From positions 992,001 through 1,056,000 of the forward strand of contig FMBT01000289.1 of assembly GCA_900095095.1 (NCBI GenBank): DNA of 64,000 bases, read 5' to 3'. Each line of letters begins with the position of its first letter. Position 1 is the first letter of the stretch. The DNA comes from Fragilariopsis cylindrus CCMP1102. Lineage: Eukaryota > Bacillariophyta > Bacillariophyceae > Bacillariales > Bacillariaceae. A program made the position numbers and the translations under genes. This document shows positions 54,362 to 64,000 of this stretch, piece by piece. The notes beneath the pieces are model-generated. The model did not search any database and had not been told where the DNA came from. It saw only the letters and a list, made by a program, of their open reading frames with translations.

Positions 54362-55508
54362 TAATTAGTTAACATCCCTAAAAATACTCAAGTTTTTCAC
54401 GTTTAAGAATTAATTGTATCAAATTCAAATTGTAGTGTTATTTATGCATGTTTATTAATCTGAATTACTTGTAAAATCACTCCTAAAAGTTTCAAGAAAT
54501 TTACGATTCTCAACATACAATATGCCTCTGTCAAAACCTTTGAGGGACTAGATAGTACATTATATTTTTTCAAACTTATAGTTTTGTAATCCCACGTAGT
54601 ATCATTTTGGCTCACTATTAATAATCATGTCATATCCCGTTCCTAGCAACGCCACACAACATCCTCACATGGGATATGAATGAGCTAAATAGATTTTCGC
54701 AGAAAGTATGGGCAAGAATGAGCAAGAAGGACCATCAATTACACACCTTCATGTTGTCTCATCAATTATTACATATATATATGTATATATATATATATAT
54801 ATATATCCTAAATCTACTGGAATTCATTATTACTGGTCACTGTACATGATATCAAACATAACAGTACATAAATATGACTGTTCCCTCCCATCCAGAGGAC
54901 AAAATTACATATTTTACTGTAGTAAGTATAATTGTAGCTTTCTTATTACTTAACTACTTCACCTCCCTATAATATGTTGGATGAAGTAAACCTAGTTTCG
55001 CCTATAGCATATGCTGTGGAAGCAATCTATTTATTACGCACACTGCATCAATTTTTCCTTGTCTTGTAGCTGTGAGTGCCCTACATTTATTTTGTGTAAA
55101 TAATGTTTAAAAAGTAGAAGTACTGTAAGTGCAGTCATGAGTGAGTGAGTCTTGAGTCAGACGTCACATTGTTCGAGTTGACTCTGTCGTGTTTCTACAA
55201 CACGAAACACTCACTCGAGCATCACAAGCTCAAAGCCCGTTATGCCCCAATCAAAACTTCTAAAAAACATCATACGACAGTACAAAACTTCTAAAAAATC
55301 ATAAACATCCGGTTCTCTATTTTTTATCATCATCTTCTTCAAATCTATCATCATCTACCGGTATGTTGAATGTTGTGATTGATTGCATGATTCGTCCTCT
55401 ATTCATTCATTATATATATTATCAAAAAGCATCTGTGAACATAAACATCAAAATCAATAGCATCGAAATCAATCAGTAGATCATCAAGATTAGTTAAAGA
55501 ACATAACA
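54362..55508. other. 1.15-kb intergenic region
   Basis: AT-rich with a (TA)n run at about 54771-54806. No coding or RNA gene is supported. The right end holds the FtsH promoter. Confidence 0.45.
54771..54806. repeat. (TA)n run
   Basis: Near-perfect TA dinucleotide run with a few interruptions, in the gap downstream of the SET-MYND gene. Confidence 0.9.
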
Positions 55509-57810
55509 ATGAAATTCGCAACGACAGCCGTAATGGCCTTGCTTTTGGCAGAGCAGACGAGTGCCTTCTCTACTTTTACTCCAATGAAGACGAACTACAA
55601 ATCATCATCATCGTCGTCATCATCATCATCATCTCTATCAATGGCTATCGATATGCCACCAGCTGAAGCAACGAGTGTTGTTAGCACAGTAGCAGAAAGT
55701 AGCACTCCCGTCATTACAAAGTCAACATACGGACCAACCGATGTTAGATATTCTGATTTCTTAAAGCTTGTTGATGGTAATAAAATTGAAAAGGTTACAT
55801 TCAGTGCTGATGGAACTCAACTATTAGGGGTTGACGTTGACGGAACTCGATTAAAGATTGAATCATTACCAAATGATCCCGAACTTCTTACTCAGCTTAC
55901 TGGCCATAAGGTGCGTGTTTTGTATGTTTTTGTCTTTGTTTTGTGTGTAGACATCAGTCATATACGATGCATTACGCGATTCGATTCGAAATGGGCAAAG
56001 AACACGTCTTTCCCTGTATATTGTGTTGTAATCATGTTTAATTGGCTCACACTGCTCGTGCTTTCTTTCTAAATATTATTGAACGTTATGTCAATATATA
56101 TTCTTATTACTATTCTTCTTCTTATTATCATCATCATCATCATCATTCCCTAAGGTCGATGTAACTGTATTGCCACAGCAGGAAGCTGGTGGACTTGGAG
56201 AACTTGCACAATCTCTTCTCTTCCCCGCTGCACTCTTCGCTGGACTTTTCTTCTTGAGTCGTCGAGCCGGTGGTGAAGGTGGACCTGGTGGTGGTGGTGG
56301 ACCCGGTGGACAAATGAATTTTGGTAAATCGAAAGCAGAAGTCCAAATGGTTCCCGATACAGGTGTTACATTTGATGATGTTGCCGGTTGTGATGGAGCA
56401 AAACTCGAACTGGCCGAAGTTGTTGATTTCTTAAAAAACCCTGAAGCGTACACAAAGAATGGTTGTCAAATCCCTCGTGGTGTCATCCTTGATGGACCAC
56501 CAGGAACTGGTAAAACTTTGTTGGCTAAAGCTGTTGCCGGTGAGTCTGGCGTTCCATTCATTAGTATTTCAGGTTCTGAATTTGTTGAAATGTTTGTTGG
56601 TGTTGGTGCGTCTCGTGTCCGTGACATCTTCGGACAGGCAAAGAAAAATGCTCCATGTATTATTTTCATTGATGAAATTGATGCCGTTGCACGTCAACGT
56701 GGTTCTGGTTTCGCTGGTGGTAACGATGAACGTGAACAAACTGTGAATCAAATTCTAGTTGAGATGGATGGTTTCGAAGGAAACCCCGGTGTCATTACTA
56801 TTGCGGCTACGAATCGTATCGATATCCTCGATCAAGCCTTACTTCGTCCTGGACGATTCGATCGTAAAGTAACTGTCGACCTTCCAGACTTTAAGGGACG
56901 TACCCGTATCTTAGGTGTCCATTCCCGTGGCAAACCCCTTGAACCTGATGTCGATTTAGAGGCTATTGCTCGTCGTACTCCCGGTTACTCTGGAGCACAA
57001 CTTGAAAATTTAATGAACGAAGCTGCAATTTCAGCCGCCCGAGCCGAAAAGAGTACCGTAGGTTGGGAACAAATTGATGGAGCAGTTGATCGTCTTATGG
57101 TCGGTTTGGAGAAGAAGGGTGGAAACCAAGATCCGAAATCAAAGCTAATGATCGCTTATCATGAGGCTGGACATGCTGTTGTTGGTGCTTTAGTTCCTGA
57201 TTATGATCAAGTACAGAAAATTTCTATTATGCCCCGTTCCAACGGAGCCGGTGGATTAACATTCTTCGCACCCCAAGAATCACGTCTCGAATCTGGGATG
57301 TACAGCAAACAATACCTCGAATCACAGCTGGCCGTTGCTCTCGGTGGTCGTTTGGCCGAAGAAATCATGTATGGCGAAGACAAAGTAACAACCGGTGCCT
57401 CCAATGATATTCAACAGGTTGCCAGTATCGCAAGGCGCATGGTCCAAGAGTGGGGTATGAGTGAAAAGGTTGGTAGCATATGCATGGACGAAAATGGCGG
57501 ACAACCTCAATTCATGGGTGCAATGATGAATGGCGGAGGGGTTCAGTGGGGCGGTAAGAAGATGAAAGACGTTGAAGAAGAAACCGAACGTCTTGTTAAC
57601 AATAGTTACATCATTGCGAAGGCAATCCTAGAAGACAATAAAGAGTTGTTCGAACATTTGACACAACAATTGATGGAAACTGAGGTTGTTTCGGCCGAAG
57701 AATTTCAGATGATGCTTGTTGACTTTAACGCAAAGACTATTGATTATAAAATTATCGGACAAGAAAGAAACCGAGAAATTTTACCATTCAAGGGTCTAAA
57801 AACATATTAA
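55509..57810 (+). CDS. ftsH: FtsH thylakoid metalloprotease (2 exons)
   Basis: ATP-dependent zinc protease that turns over photodamaged photosystem proteins in thylakoids. Exons 55509-55910 and 56155-57810 join in phase 0 to 685 residues. The presequence [20 protein letters not shown] is a textbook ASAFAP bipartite signal. The FtsH N-terminal domain follows, then one hydrophobic segment (about residues 154-169; [14 protein letters not shown]). The AAA domain has Walker A GPPGTGKT (248-255), Walker B IIFIDEID and the second-region motif [20 protein letters not shown]. The protease zinc site HEAGH lies near residue 470 with a later Glu in [20 protein letters not shown]. In diatoms some FtsH genes are plastid-encoded, but the intron and presequence show that this copy is nuclear. 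Confidence 0.96.
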
Positions 57811-58217
57811 ACCAATTCTAAACACACCATTTTTATTTTGATACGAAGTTAGTTCTATATATATTTCAATTCTCTGACTTCAACTCTAAATAAAGTACAT
57901 TCTAACTTTGCGGAGTGAGTAGTTAGGCAAATCTTGTCTATGGAATCGATGGTAGTTTTTAGACACAAACAACAACAATTTAAAAAAATACGTGAGGAAT
58001 AGGAATGTGGACACGATTTTTTAAATTCTATCATATTTTTTTATCCACGTATGAAAGGAAGTTGGTCGTGTTGATGATGCGAGATCTTTTTTCTTCATTA
58101 TAAAAAGATTTGGCGTTTGACGCGTTGTATATGTTTAGCCCATTAGCTGCTCTTTGCTTCTTACATCATAGTCAATAGTTACGTTGATCCACACTTTATT
58201 GCCGTGTACACTGTTAG
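57811..58217. other. 407-bp gap, FtsH to flavin reductase
   Basis: Both genes run in the same direction. AT-rich, nothing else recognised. Confidence 0.4.
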
Positions 58218-60195
58218 ATGATGAAGCCTTTCTTTTTTACCTTTCTTCTCTGGATTAATACGTACTCATTTATCAAAGGCTCCACAGCATTCAACAATAA
58301 TAACAAGATTCTAAAACAACGGGTAGCAAAGATGGCATCATCATCGGAATGGACACAAAACGACACGGATCAAGCAAAGGAGGCACGGGAAAAATTTGGA
58401 ATTTGGCCACTCGATGAATATAATGTTAAGCTACTGAATGAAGTTCATCCTCGTGACTACGTTTCAAAGAAAGAACCTTTCTCTGAATACGATTTGATTG
58501 CGATCGGGTCCGGTGCTGGTGGTTTAGTTTCTTCGAAACAATCAGCACGTCGTGGAGCCAAATCAGCAATGATTTCAGAAGCACTAGCTGGAGGTGATTG
58601 TTTAAATGTTGGCTGTGTCCCATCAAAGGCACTTATTCGTTCGGCCCGTGCAGTATCACAAGTAAGGAAAGCTGGTGAATTTGGAATAGTTGTTAAGGGT
58701 GAGATCGTTGTAGATTTTCCAAAAGTTATGGAAAGACTTCGACAAAAACGAGCCACAATAGCCCCCGCTGATGGTCACCCTGGCACAGAATCAGCAGGCA
58801 CGCATGTTTATCAAGGAAGAGGTCGGTTGACAGGACCTAATACAATCGAAGTAAATGGAAAGGAACTTAAATTTAAATATTGTATCCTGGCTACTGGTGG
58901 ACGACCGCAAATTCCTGATGGTATACCTGGGTTGAAGGAGGCACCATACACAACAAATGAAGAACTTTTTAATCTAGAAGTTCTACCGCCAAGAATGGTC
59001 ATATTAGGTGCAGGTAAGTGCTGATATTACGTTTATCTATCTATCTATATATATATATATATATATATATGAGTACCATACACAACGAATGTTCTTACAA
59101 TGAGCTATAAATGATTATTACTTGCACGTTTTCTAAAACAAAACCATAGGAGTTATTGCTTTGGAAATGGCTCAAGCCTTTTCTCTATTGGGCTCTAAAG
59201 TCACCGTCATTAATCGCTCATCACGACTTTTCGAATCGAAATTAGGTGATCCCGAGGCGGCCGCAATCATTCAAACAGAATTGGAAAAGGTAAGAGAAAG
59301 AGAGACACGGAGAGACAAAATAAATATTGACGCGTTTTCTGTTATCAATTATGTCTATATGTTTCGGTGACTAAAGTCTTTTTTAATCAATCGCGGTGGT
59401 TCCAATTTTTACATTCCAATCATACATTGCTCTCTCTATGAATAGGATGGGGTGACATTTCTTTCTGAAGCCAAAGTAAAAAATGTTGAAACATTGGTAG
59501 AAGCTGACAAGAATCAAATTGCATTACCACTTATGAAGGTTACAGTTGCAGACCAAAAGATTGAGTGTGAGTGTCTCTTGATCGCCACTGGACGCAAAGC
59601 TAATGTCGAAAATTGTGGCCTAGAAGCTGGGGGTGTAGAATTTGAGGTTGGTAGGGGTGTAATAGTCGATGATTACGCTCGATCTGTTAGCAACCCCAGT
59701 GTTTATGCTGTCGGTGATTGTTGTGCTGGTGTTCCCCGATTGACGCACATGAGTGGCGAAATGGCGAAATTGGTAGTCCAGAATAGTCTAGCAGATGACG
59801 AATGGAAATTGAGCAGTTTAGTAGTGCCTGCCGTCGCTTATACAGAGCCAGAGCTTGCTACTGTTGGATTTTCATCAGAAGATCAGGCCCAAAAAGAAGG
59901 TATCGAATGTGAGGTATACAAGACTGGCTTAGAACACAACGATCGAGCTATAATAGAACATAGTAATGTCGGATTTTGTAAAATAATCGTAAAGAAGGGA
60001 ACTGATGAAATTATAGGAGCTACCATCGTTGCCGAACGCGCCGGGGAAATGATTAATGAAGTAACCCTCGCTATGAAGAACAATCTTGGACTTCATGCCA
60101 TCGGTCGTAACATCCATTCATATCCAACTACGGGTGAAGCTGTCATGGGTTGTGGAATACAGTACATTAACAAAAACTTGCCTCGATTTGACTAG
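58218..60195 (+). CDS. FAD pyridine-nucleotide disulfide oxidoreductase, plastid presequence
   Basis: Dihydrolipoamide-dehydrogenase/mercuric-reductase-like flavoenzyme. Exons 58218-59013, 59150-59289 and 59446-60195 join in phase to 561 residues; the second intron starts GTAAGAG and the first holds a TA repeat. The start MMKPFFFTFLLWINTYSFIK then GSTAFNNN is a plastid-type signal. FAD motif GSGAGG (97-102); redox disulfide GGDCLNVGCVPSK with C128 and C133; NAD-binding ILGAGVIALEMA; second FAD motif YAVGDC; C-terminal HSYPTTGEA with the catalytic His. CLNVGC and TGGDCLN-type sequence fit the lineage often annotated mercuric reductase-like rather than classic lipoamide dehydrogenase, so the substrate is uncertain. 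It lacks an N-terminal heavy-metal domain, so mercury reduction is doubtful. Confidence 0.9.
59034..59070. repeat. (TA)n run in an intron
   Basis: Lies in the first intron of the flavin reductase gene, after short CTAT units. Confidence 0.85.
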
Positions 60196-60651
60196 AGTTG
60201 TGTGGAACAATAGCATTTTATTAATTCGGAGTCAGAAAGATTATATCGACAATATCAATGACAAAGAATGTAACGCTATTACATGCAATATGCCTCATGA
60301 TTTTCCTACATCTGATATCACTATTGATATAGCAGGGTGGAACGAGAGGATTGCGTTAAATCTTCGACCTCGCCCAGACCATTTAGCCGACACTCTATTG
60401 ACGTTTTGCTTAATTTACCCATGATTGAATGTGATGAGTTATTGGAGTACAATGATCGCAATGCTCAGTCAATTTTCGAATAATTACATATTTAAACGAG
60501 TCAATCACTGCGCATCACATAAACAAATAACCCAATATTTAGAAAGAATAATATTAAAACAGAGATTATATTTATAAAATTTTATATCTCAAATAGCTTT
60601 GAAAAGTATGGTGTAGGTCCTAGTATGTATCGGGATCTTTCTATTGAATGA
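60196..60651. other. 456-bp convergent gap
   Basis: 3'-flank between the flavin reductase and PRP22. Only a chance frame is seen. Confidence 0.45.
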
Positions 60652-63600
60652 TTAACCTTTTCGTCTTGACAGACGCCAAGAATCCTTTGGATTGAAGCGA
60701 TCGACGAGTGGTTCAATCTTTTCGAAGCGTTTCTGTTTAGTTATCTTATTCGGATCTGCTGACTTATAAAAGTTGGGAGCCAGCTCTGTCAACCATTTAG
60801 CATCGATGACCATAATATTTCTCATGTACTCCTTCGTAGTCAAGACCAACTCATGGTAAATCACATACTCAGGATTTTTGTTGAAAAGGGCAGAGGATGG
60901 ATGAATATACACTGGATTTTGGTCTACTAAGGTTCGATAACCTTCCTGTGGATCTTTCTTGGCAGTGTTTGTGAAGAAACCTGCCGTAATAGCCCTACAT
61001 ATGAGCTTATAATTTTTCCCGGCGCTGATTAATAACAAACGATATCGGTCCATAATGGTCACTAATTGCTTTCGAACATCTTGTGCTCTTTTCATGCTTC
61101 TTGCAGTAATAAAATTCTCAAAACACCAAGGGCTAGAAAATTTAGCTGCTTCCCAACCCTTGTACACCGCTAAGAGCGTAAGGTGATCACCTTCCGCTTG
61201 ATGAAACTTAGCCTTTCTCATATCAGCCTGTGACTGCTTATCTTTTGGTCTGTAGAAGGGGCTTTCCACACTCAGCATAGAAGTAATGGTCAAGATCTCC
61301 TCCGAGCAACCTAAATCAACCGAAAGAATCAACATCTTAGATAGATTAGGTTCCAAGGGGAATTCTGCCATCTTTCTTCCCAATCTCGTTAGCAAGCCCT
61401 CCTCATCCAACGCACCAAGCGCGTATAGCGTTTCAAGAGCCATCACAAGTGTTGCGACAGGGGGTGGGTCCATGAAATCAAATCCAAGTAAATCATTAAT
61501 GCCCATTGCTTTAAGCTGCAAAACAACATTACCAAGATTTGTTCTTTGAATTTCTGGAACATTCGTCGACAACATTTCCGTCTTAAATGCGTGTTCCGTG
61601 TACAATCTGTAGCATTTTCCGGGACCCGTTCTCCCTGCTCGTCCTGCCCTTTGCCTCGCAGAAGCTTGACTAATAGGCGTCACTACTAACGAGTCCATAC
61701 CGAGTTTGGGGTTAAATGCCTTCTGTTTCGAGAAGCCAGGATCAACAACATAGTAGATCCCATCAATCGTTAAAGACGCTTCTGCAATATTAGTCGCCAC
61801 AACGCATTTCCGAGATCCTATTGGAGCCGGTTCGAAGATTCGTGACTGCATTTCGGATGGCAATGCGGAATAGACCGGAAGAATGATTAGATCGGGTGCC
61901 AAATCACCCAAAGCTTGCATTCGTGTGTATAGCGTCTCACAGCACGTATCAATCTCCTCCTGACCGGTCAGAAATACTAAAACATCTCCTGCGGGCTCCG
62001 ATAGATGGATCTGCATGACAGTGATCAGACAAGCATCTAAATAATCACTTTCTGGTTCTTTGGTATACAAAATTTCAACGGGAAATGTTCTCCCCGGAAT
62101 TGTGAAGATGGGACACTGAAAGAAATATGTTGAAAACTTTTCTGCATCAAGCGTCGCAGAAGTCACGATGATTTTCATATCCGGTCTTCGACGACAAAGA
62201 TCTTTCAATAGGCCAAAGAGGACATCGGTATGGATCGTCCGCTCGTGGGCCTCATCTAGCATAAGGGCAGAGTACCGTTTGAGATCATTATCCGCCAAGT
62301 ATTCTCTCATGAGCATACCATCCGTCATATACTTGATAATGGTATCGGATGATGTTACGTCTTCGAATCGAATTGAATAACCCACCTGCTCTCCTAATGC
62401 GCAACCGTATTCTTCTGCAACACGTTTAGAGACTGAGACTGCAGCGACACGACGAGGCTGCGTACACCCGATCATACCATGTTTCGTGATCCCCATTTCT
62501 ACCAGGTATTGTGTCATTTGCGTAGTTTTACCAGACCCAGTCTCCCCAATCACCACAAGTATTTGATTGCCTAAGATGGCGGACATAAGTTCCTTCTTCA
62601 ATCTGAAAATAGGAAGTGACTCACGTTGATCCTTAAGAGATTTGTTGGAAATGATACCGTAACTCAATGTTTTGTTTTCCACTTTTTGTTTCCATTCCGG
62701 TGCCCCCTCGAGTTGCGACATGACATTAATACTTCGTAATTCTTGCGCAAAGTGACGTTCTCCCGCGTCAGGTAATGGATCCTCCCATGGACGATTCAAA
62801 TCTTTGGGGATGCTATCGATCAATTGATTGGCTTGTGCCGATCGCAATTCACGCCTTTCCTTGGCCAAAGTGGACTGTTGAAGAGCTGCTCGTTGTAATG
62901 AACCATCTGGATTTTTAACGATCTTAACCGGTTCGAGGTCTCTCCTACCACTCCTTCTAGTTTGACCGCGAAGGAAATTTGGTTCTACCTCGGCCAATTC
63001 TACTTCCGTCTCTTCCTCTGTTTCTTCCACTGCTAACATACCATGTACTGGATCGTATGTGGGATATTGCTCTACAGGTAATACTCCCGACTTGATGAGT
63101 TGTTGCGCTTCGAATAATTCGTGTTCAGTCAATGCCTGTTTAGTAGGTCGAAAACCTTTACCGGTACCACCACCACTACGTTGTTGCGCTCGAAGTTTGT
63201 CCATATCCAATCCAGGATGGACAACGGGCGTGGAGGCCATCGGTGCCATACTTGCACTACCACCACCACCACCACCACCGATATCCCCCGCGGCCGTTTT
63301 ACGAAATGGCATACGATCTTGTCCCGTCCGTTGATCAACATCCTTGATAGAAAGAATGAGTTTTTTCGTGTCACCGTTTCCCGTCATGGAAATCAACTTG
63401 ACCCACACGGATTGCCCCTTCCGAAAGTCCTTACGTTGATAGTTGTTTGGGAGTTGGTTTTTGTAGCACATCCCCGAACTGCTATTATTGTTTTGAAACT
63501 CGTCTAAACTGATACGGATACCAAAATCTAATATTTGTTCAATACGACCGTTATAAATCTCGTGAACTTCGAGAATTGGTGATGATCGAGGACGTTTCGA

Positions 63601-64000
63601 ATTATTTGTAGCGCCAGGGTCCGATTTGACATCGTTATTGGTCATCCACGCAGGTAAGTTGGAAACCCCACGTCGTTGACTCGATTCTACACCACCTGAG
63701 GCAACCGCAGAGGGTTTATTATTATTATTACTTTTGGAATCTTTGTTTATGTCACGTTCGTAAAATCCATCGTCGAGCGGAACAGAGTTCACAAGATTGG
63801 GTTTGGCTAATCCTGGAAAATCAGACGACAAAGGATTATTATTACTACCATCAGCACAAGACCCACCACTTTTGTTGATGCGTGTTTTTTCAACTTTTTC
63901 CTGTTGTTTTTTCATCCAACGTCGGATTCTAGGTGATTGACTTTGGACCCATTCCAATAGATTTTTACATAAACTGAGAGGCAAATCTGTACCGTTTTCA
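60652..64000 (-). CDS. PRP22: PRP22/DHX8-type DEAH-box splicing helicase (5' end outside window)
   Basis: Releases spliced mRNA from the spliceosome. The open frame runs off the window edge: the TTG near 63984 is not a real start, since in-frame sequence continues to base 64000 ([13 protein letters not shown]-type, as in the PRP22 N-terminal region). About 1115 residues are visible. A single S1 RNA-binding domain ([20 protein letters not shown] ... [14 protein letters not shown]) is followed by the PRP22 linker [16 protein letters not shown] and SALAKERRE-type sequence. Helicase motifs are complete: [14 protein letters not shown] in [22 protein letters not shown], and [20 protein letters not shown]. 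Then come the ratchet and OB-fold regions. It is intronless here and ends GRLSRRKG-type basic. Confidence 0.95.
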   Translation of the reverse strand, partial: ENGTDLPLSLCKNLLEWVQSQSPRIRRWMKKQQEKVEKTRINKSGGSCADGSNNNPLSSDFPGLAKPNLVNSVPLDDGFYERDINKDSKSNNNNKPSAVASGGVESSQRRGVSNLPAWMTNNDVKSDPGATNNSKRPRSSPILEVHEIYNGRIEQILDFGIRISLDEFQNNNSSSGMCYKNQLPNNYQRKDFRKGQSVWVKLISMTGNGDTKKLILSIKDVDQRTGQDRMPFRKTAAGDIGGGGGGGSASMAPMASTPVVHPGLDMDKLRAQQRSGGGTGKGFRPTKQALTEHELFEAQQLIKSGVLPVEQYPTYDPVHGMLAVEETEEETEVELAEVEPNFLRGQTRRSGRRDLEPVKIVKNPDGSLQRAALQQSTLAKERRELRSAQANQLIDSIPKDLNRPWEDPLPDAGERHFAQELRSINVMSQLEGAPEWKQKVENKTLSYGIISNKSLKDQRESLPIFRLKKELMSAILGNQILVVIGETGSGKTTQMTQYLVEMGITKHGMIGCTQPRRVAAVSVSKRVAEEYGCALGEQVGYSIRFEDVTSSDTIIKYMTDGMLMREYLADNDLKRYSALMLDEAHERTIHTDVLFGLLKDLCRRRPDMKIIVTSATLDAEKFSTYFFQCPIFTIPGRTFPVEILYTKEPESDYLDACLITVMQIHLSEPAGDVLVFLTGQEEIDTCCETLYTRMQALGDLAPDLIILPVYSALPSEMQSRIFEPAPIGSRKCVVATNIAEASLTIDGIYYVVDPGFSKQKAFNPKLGMDSLVVTPISQASARQRAGRAGRTGPGKCYRLYTEHAFKTEMLSTNVPEIQRTNLGNVVLQLKAMGINDLLGFDFMDPPPVATLVMALETLYALGALDEEGLLTRLGRKMAEFPLEPNLSKMLILSVDLGCSEEILTITSMLSVESPFYRPKDKQSQADMRKAKFHQAEGDHLTLLAVYKGWEAAKFSSPWCFENFITARSMKRAQDVRKQLVTIMDRYRLLLISAGKNYKLICRAITAGFFTNTAKKDPQEGYRTLVDQNPVYIHPSSALFNKNPEYVIYHELVLTTKEYMRNIMVIDAKWLTELAPNFYKSADPNKITKQKRFEKIEPLVDRFNPKDSWRLSRRKG

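Noticed and set aside
58218-60195. Mercuric reductase (merA) call
   Set aside because: No N-terminal heavy-metal domain and no vicinal C-terminal Cys pair; the end is HSYPTTGEA and then NLPRFD, so mercury reduction is not supported.
1-64000. tRNA, rRNA, snRNA or snoRNA genes
   Set aside because: I scanned gaps by eye for T-loop, Sm-site and box motifs and found nothing convincing; tRNAscan-SE and Infernal would be decisive.

Overview
The window looks like nuclear DNA of a diatom or close stramenopile relative. It is AT-rich, holds eukaryotic genes with few short GT-AG introns, and has many simple repeats. Several predicted proteins start with a signal peptide followed by a Phe-containing cleavage site (SAF, TAF, RAF, GFCP). 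This is the ASAFAP-type bipartite signal that sends proteins into a plastid of red-algal secondary origin. No rRNA, tRNA, CRISPR array, prokaryotic operon or transposon with coding capacity was recognised. I cannot name the species.

Layout. 1-9 kb: GAR1 (minus, three exons) is head-to-head with a small basic nucleolar-type protein, then come two tandem minus-strand paralogues with glycolipid-transfer-protein (GLTP) signatures. 9-21 kb: plastid-type guanylate kinase, an unknown gene, a RING protein, an HAD 5'-nucleotidase with plastid-type presequence, a CDV3-like gene and a nucleoside diphosphate kinase with presequence. 22-33 kb: a mitochondrial-type RRM protein, a secreted-type protein with three cysteine modules, and the cohesin subunit SCC3/STAG with a C-terminal tandem repeat. 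33-44 kb: a 2294-residue TBC (Rab-GAP) protein, a glycosyltransferase-like protein and a zinc/Sel1/TPR protein. 44-54 kb: a PPR protein, a CS-SAP protein with plastid-type presequence, POP5, a sterol-desaturase-family enzyme and a SET-MYND protein. 55-64 kb: a thylakoid-type FtsH, a flavin disulfide reductase with plastid-type presequence, and the DEAH helicase PRP22, whose 5' end lies outside the window.

How it fits together. Most genes are unrelated housekeeping genes. Two themes stand out. First, guanylate kinase, NDP kinase and a 5'-nucleotidase, all with N-terminal presequences, lie within about 12 kb and could act on the same plastid nucleotide pool. Second, genes are arranged in alternating divergent and convergent pairs, and seven head-to-head pairs have ATG-to-ATG gaps of only 378-491 bp, consistent with shared bidirectional promoters. 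The least explained loci are the tandem membrane-anchored GLTP-like pair, which share an upstream ATTGGCGTCA element, and the three-module cysteine-rich protein. I saw no obviously novel multi-gene system. Splice sites given here were read by eye from GT-AG signals and phase.
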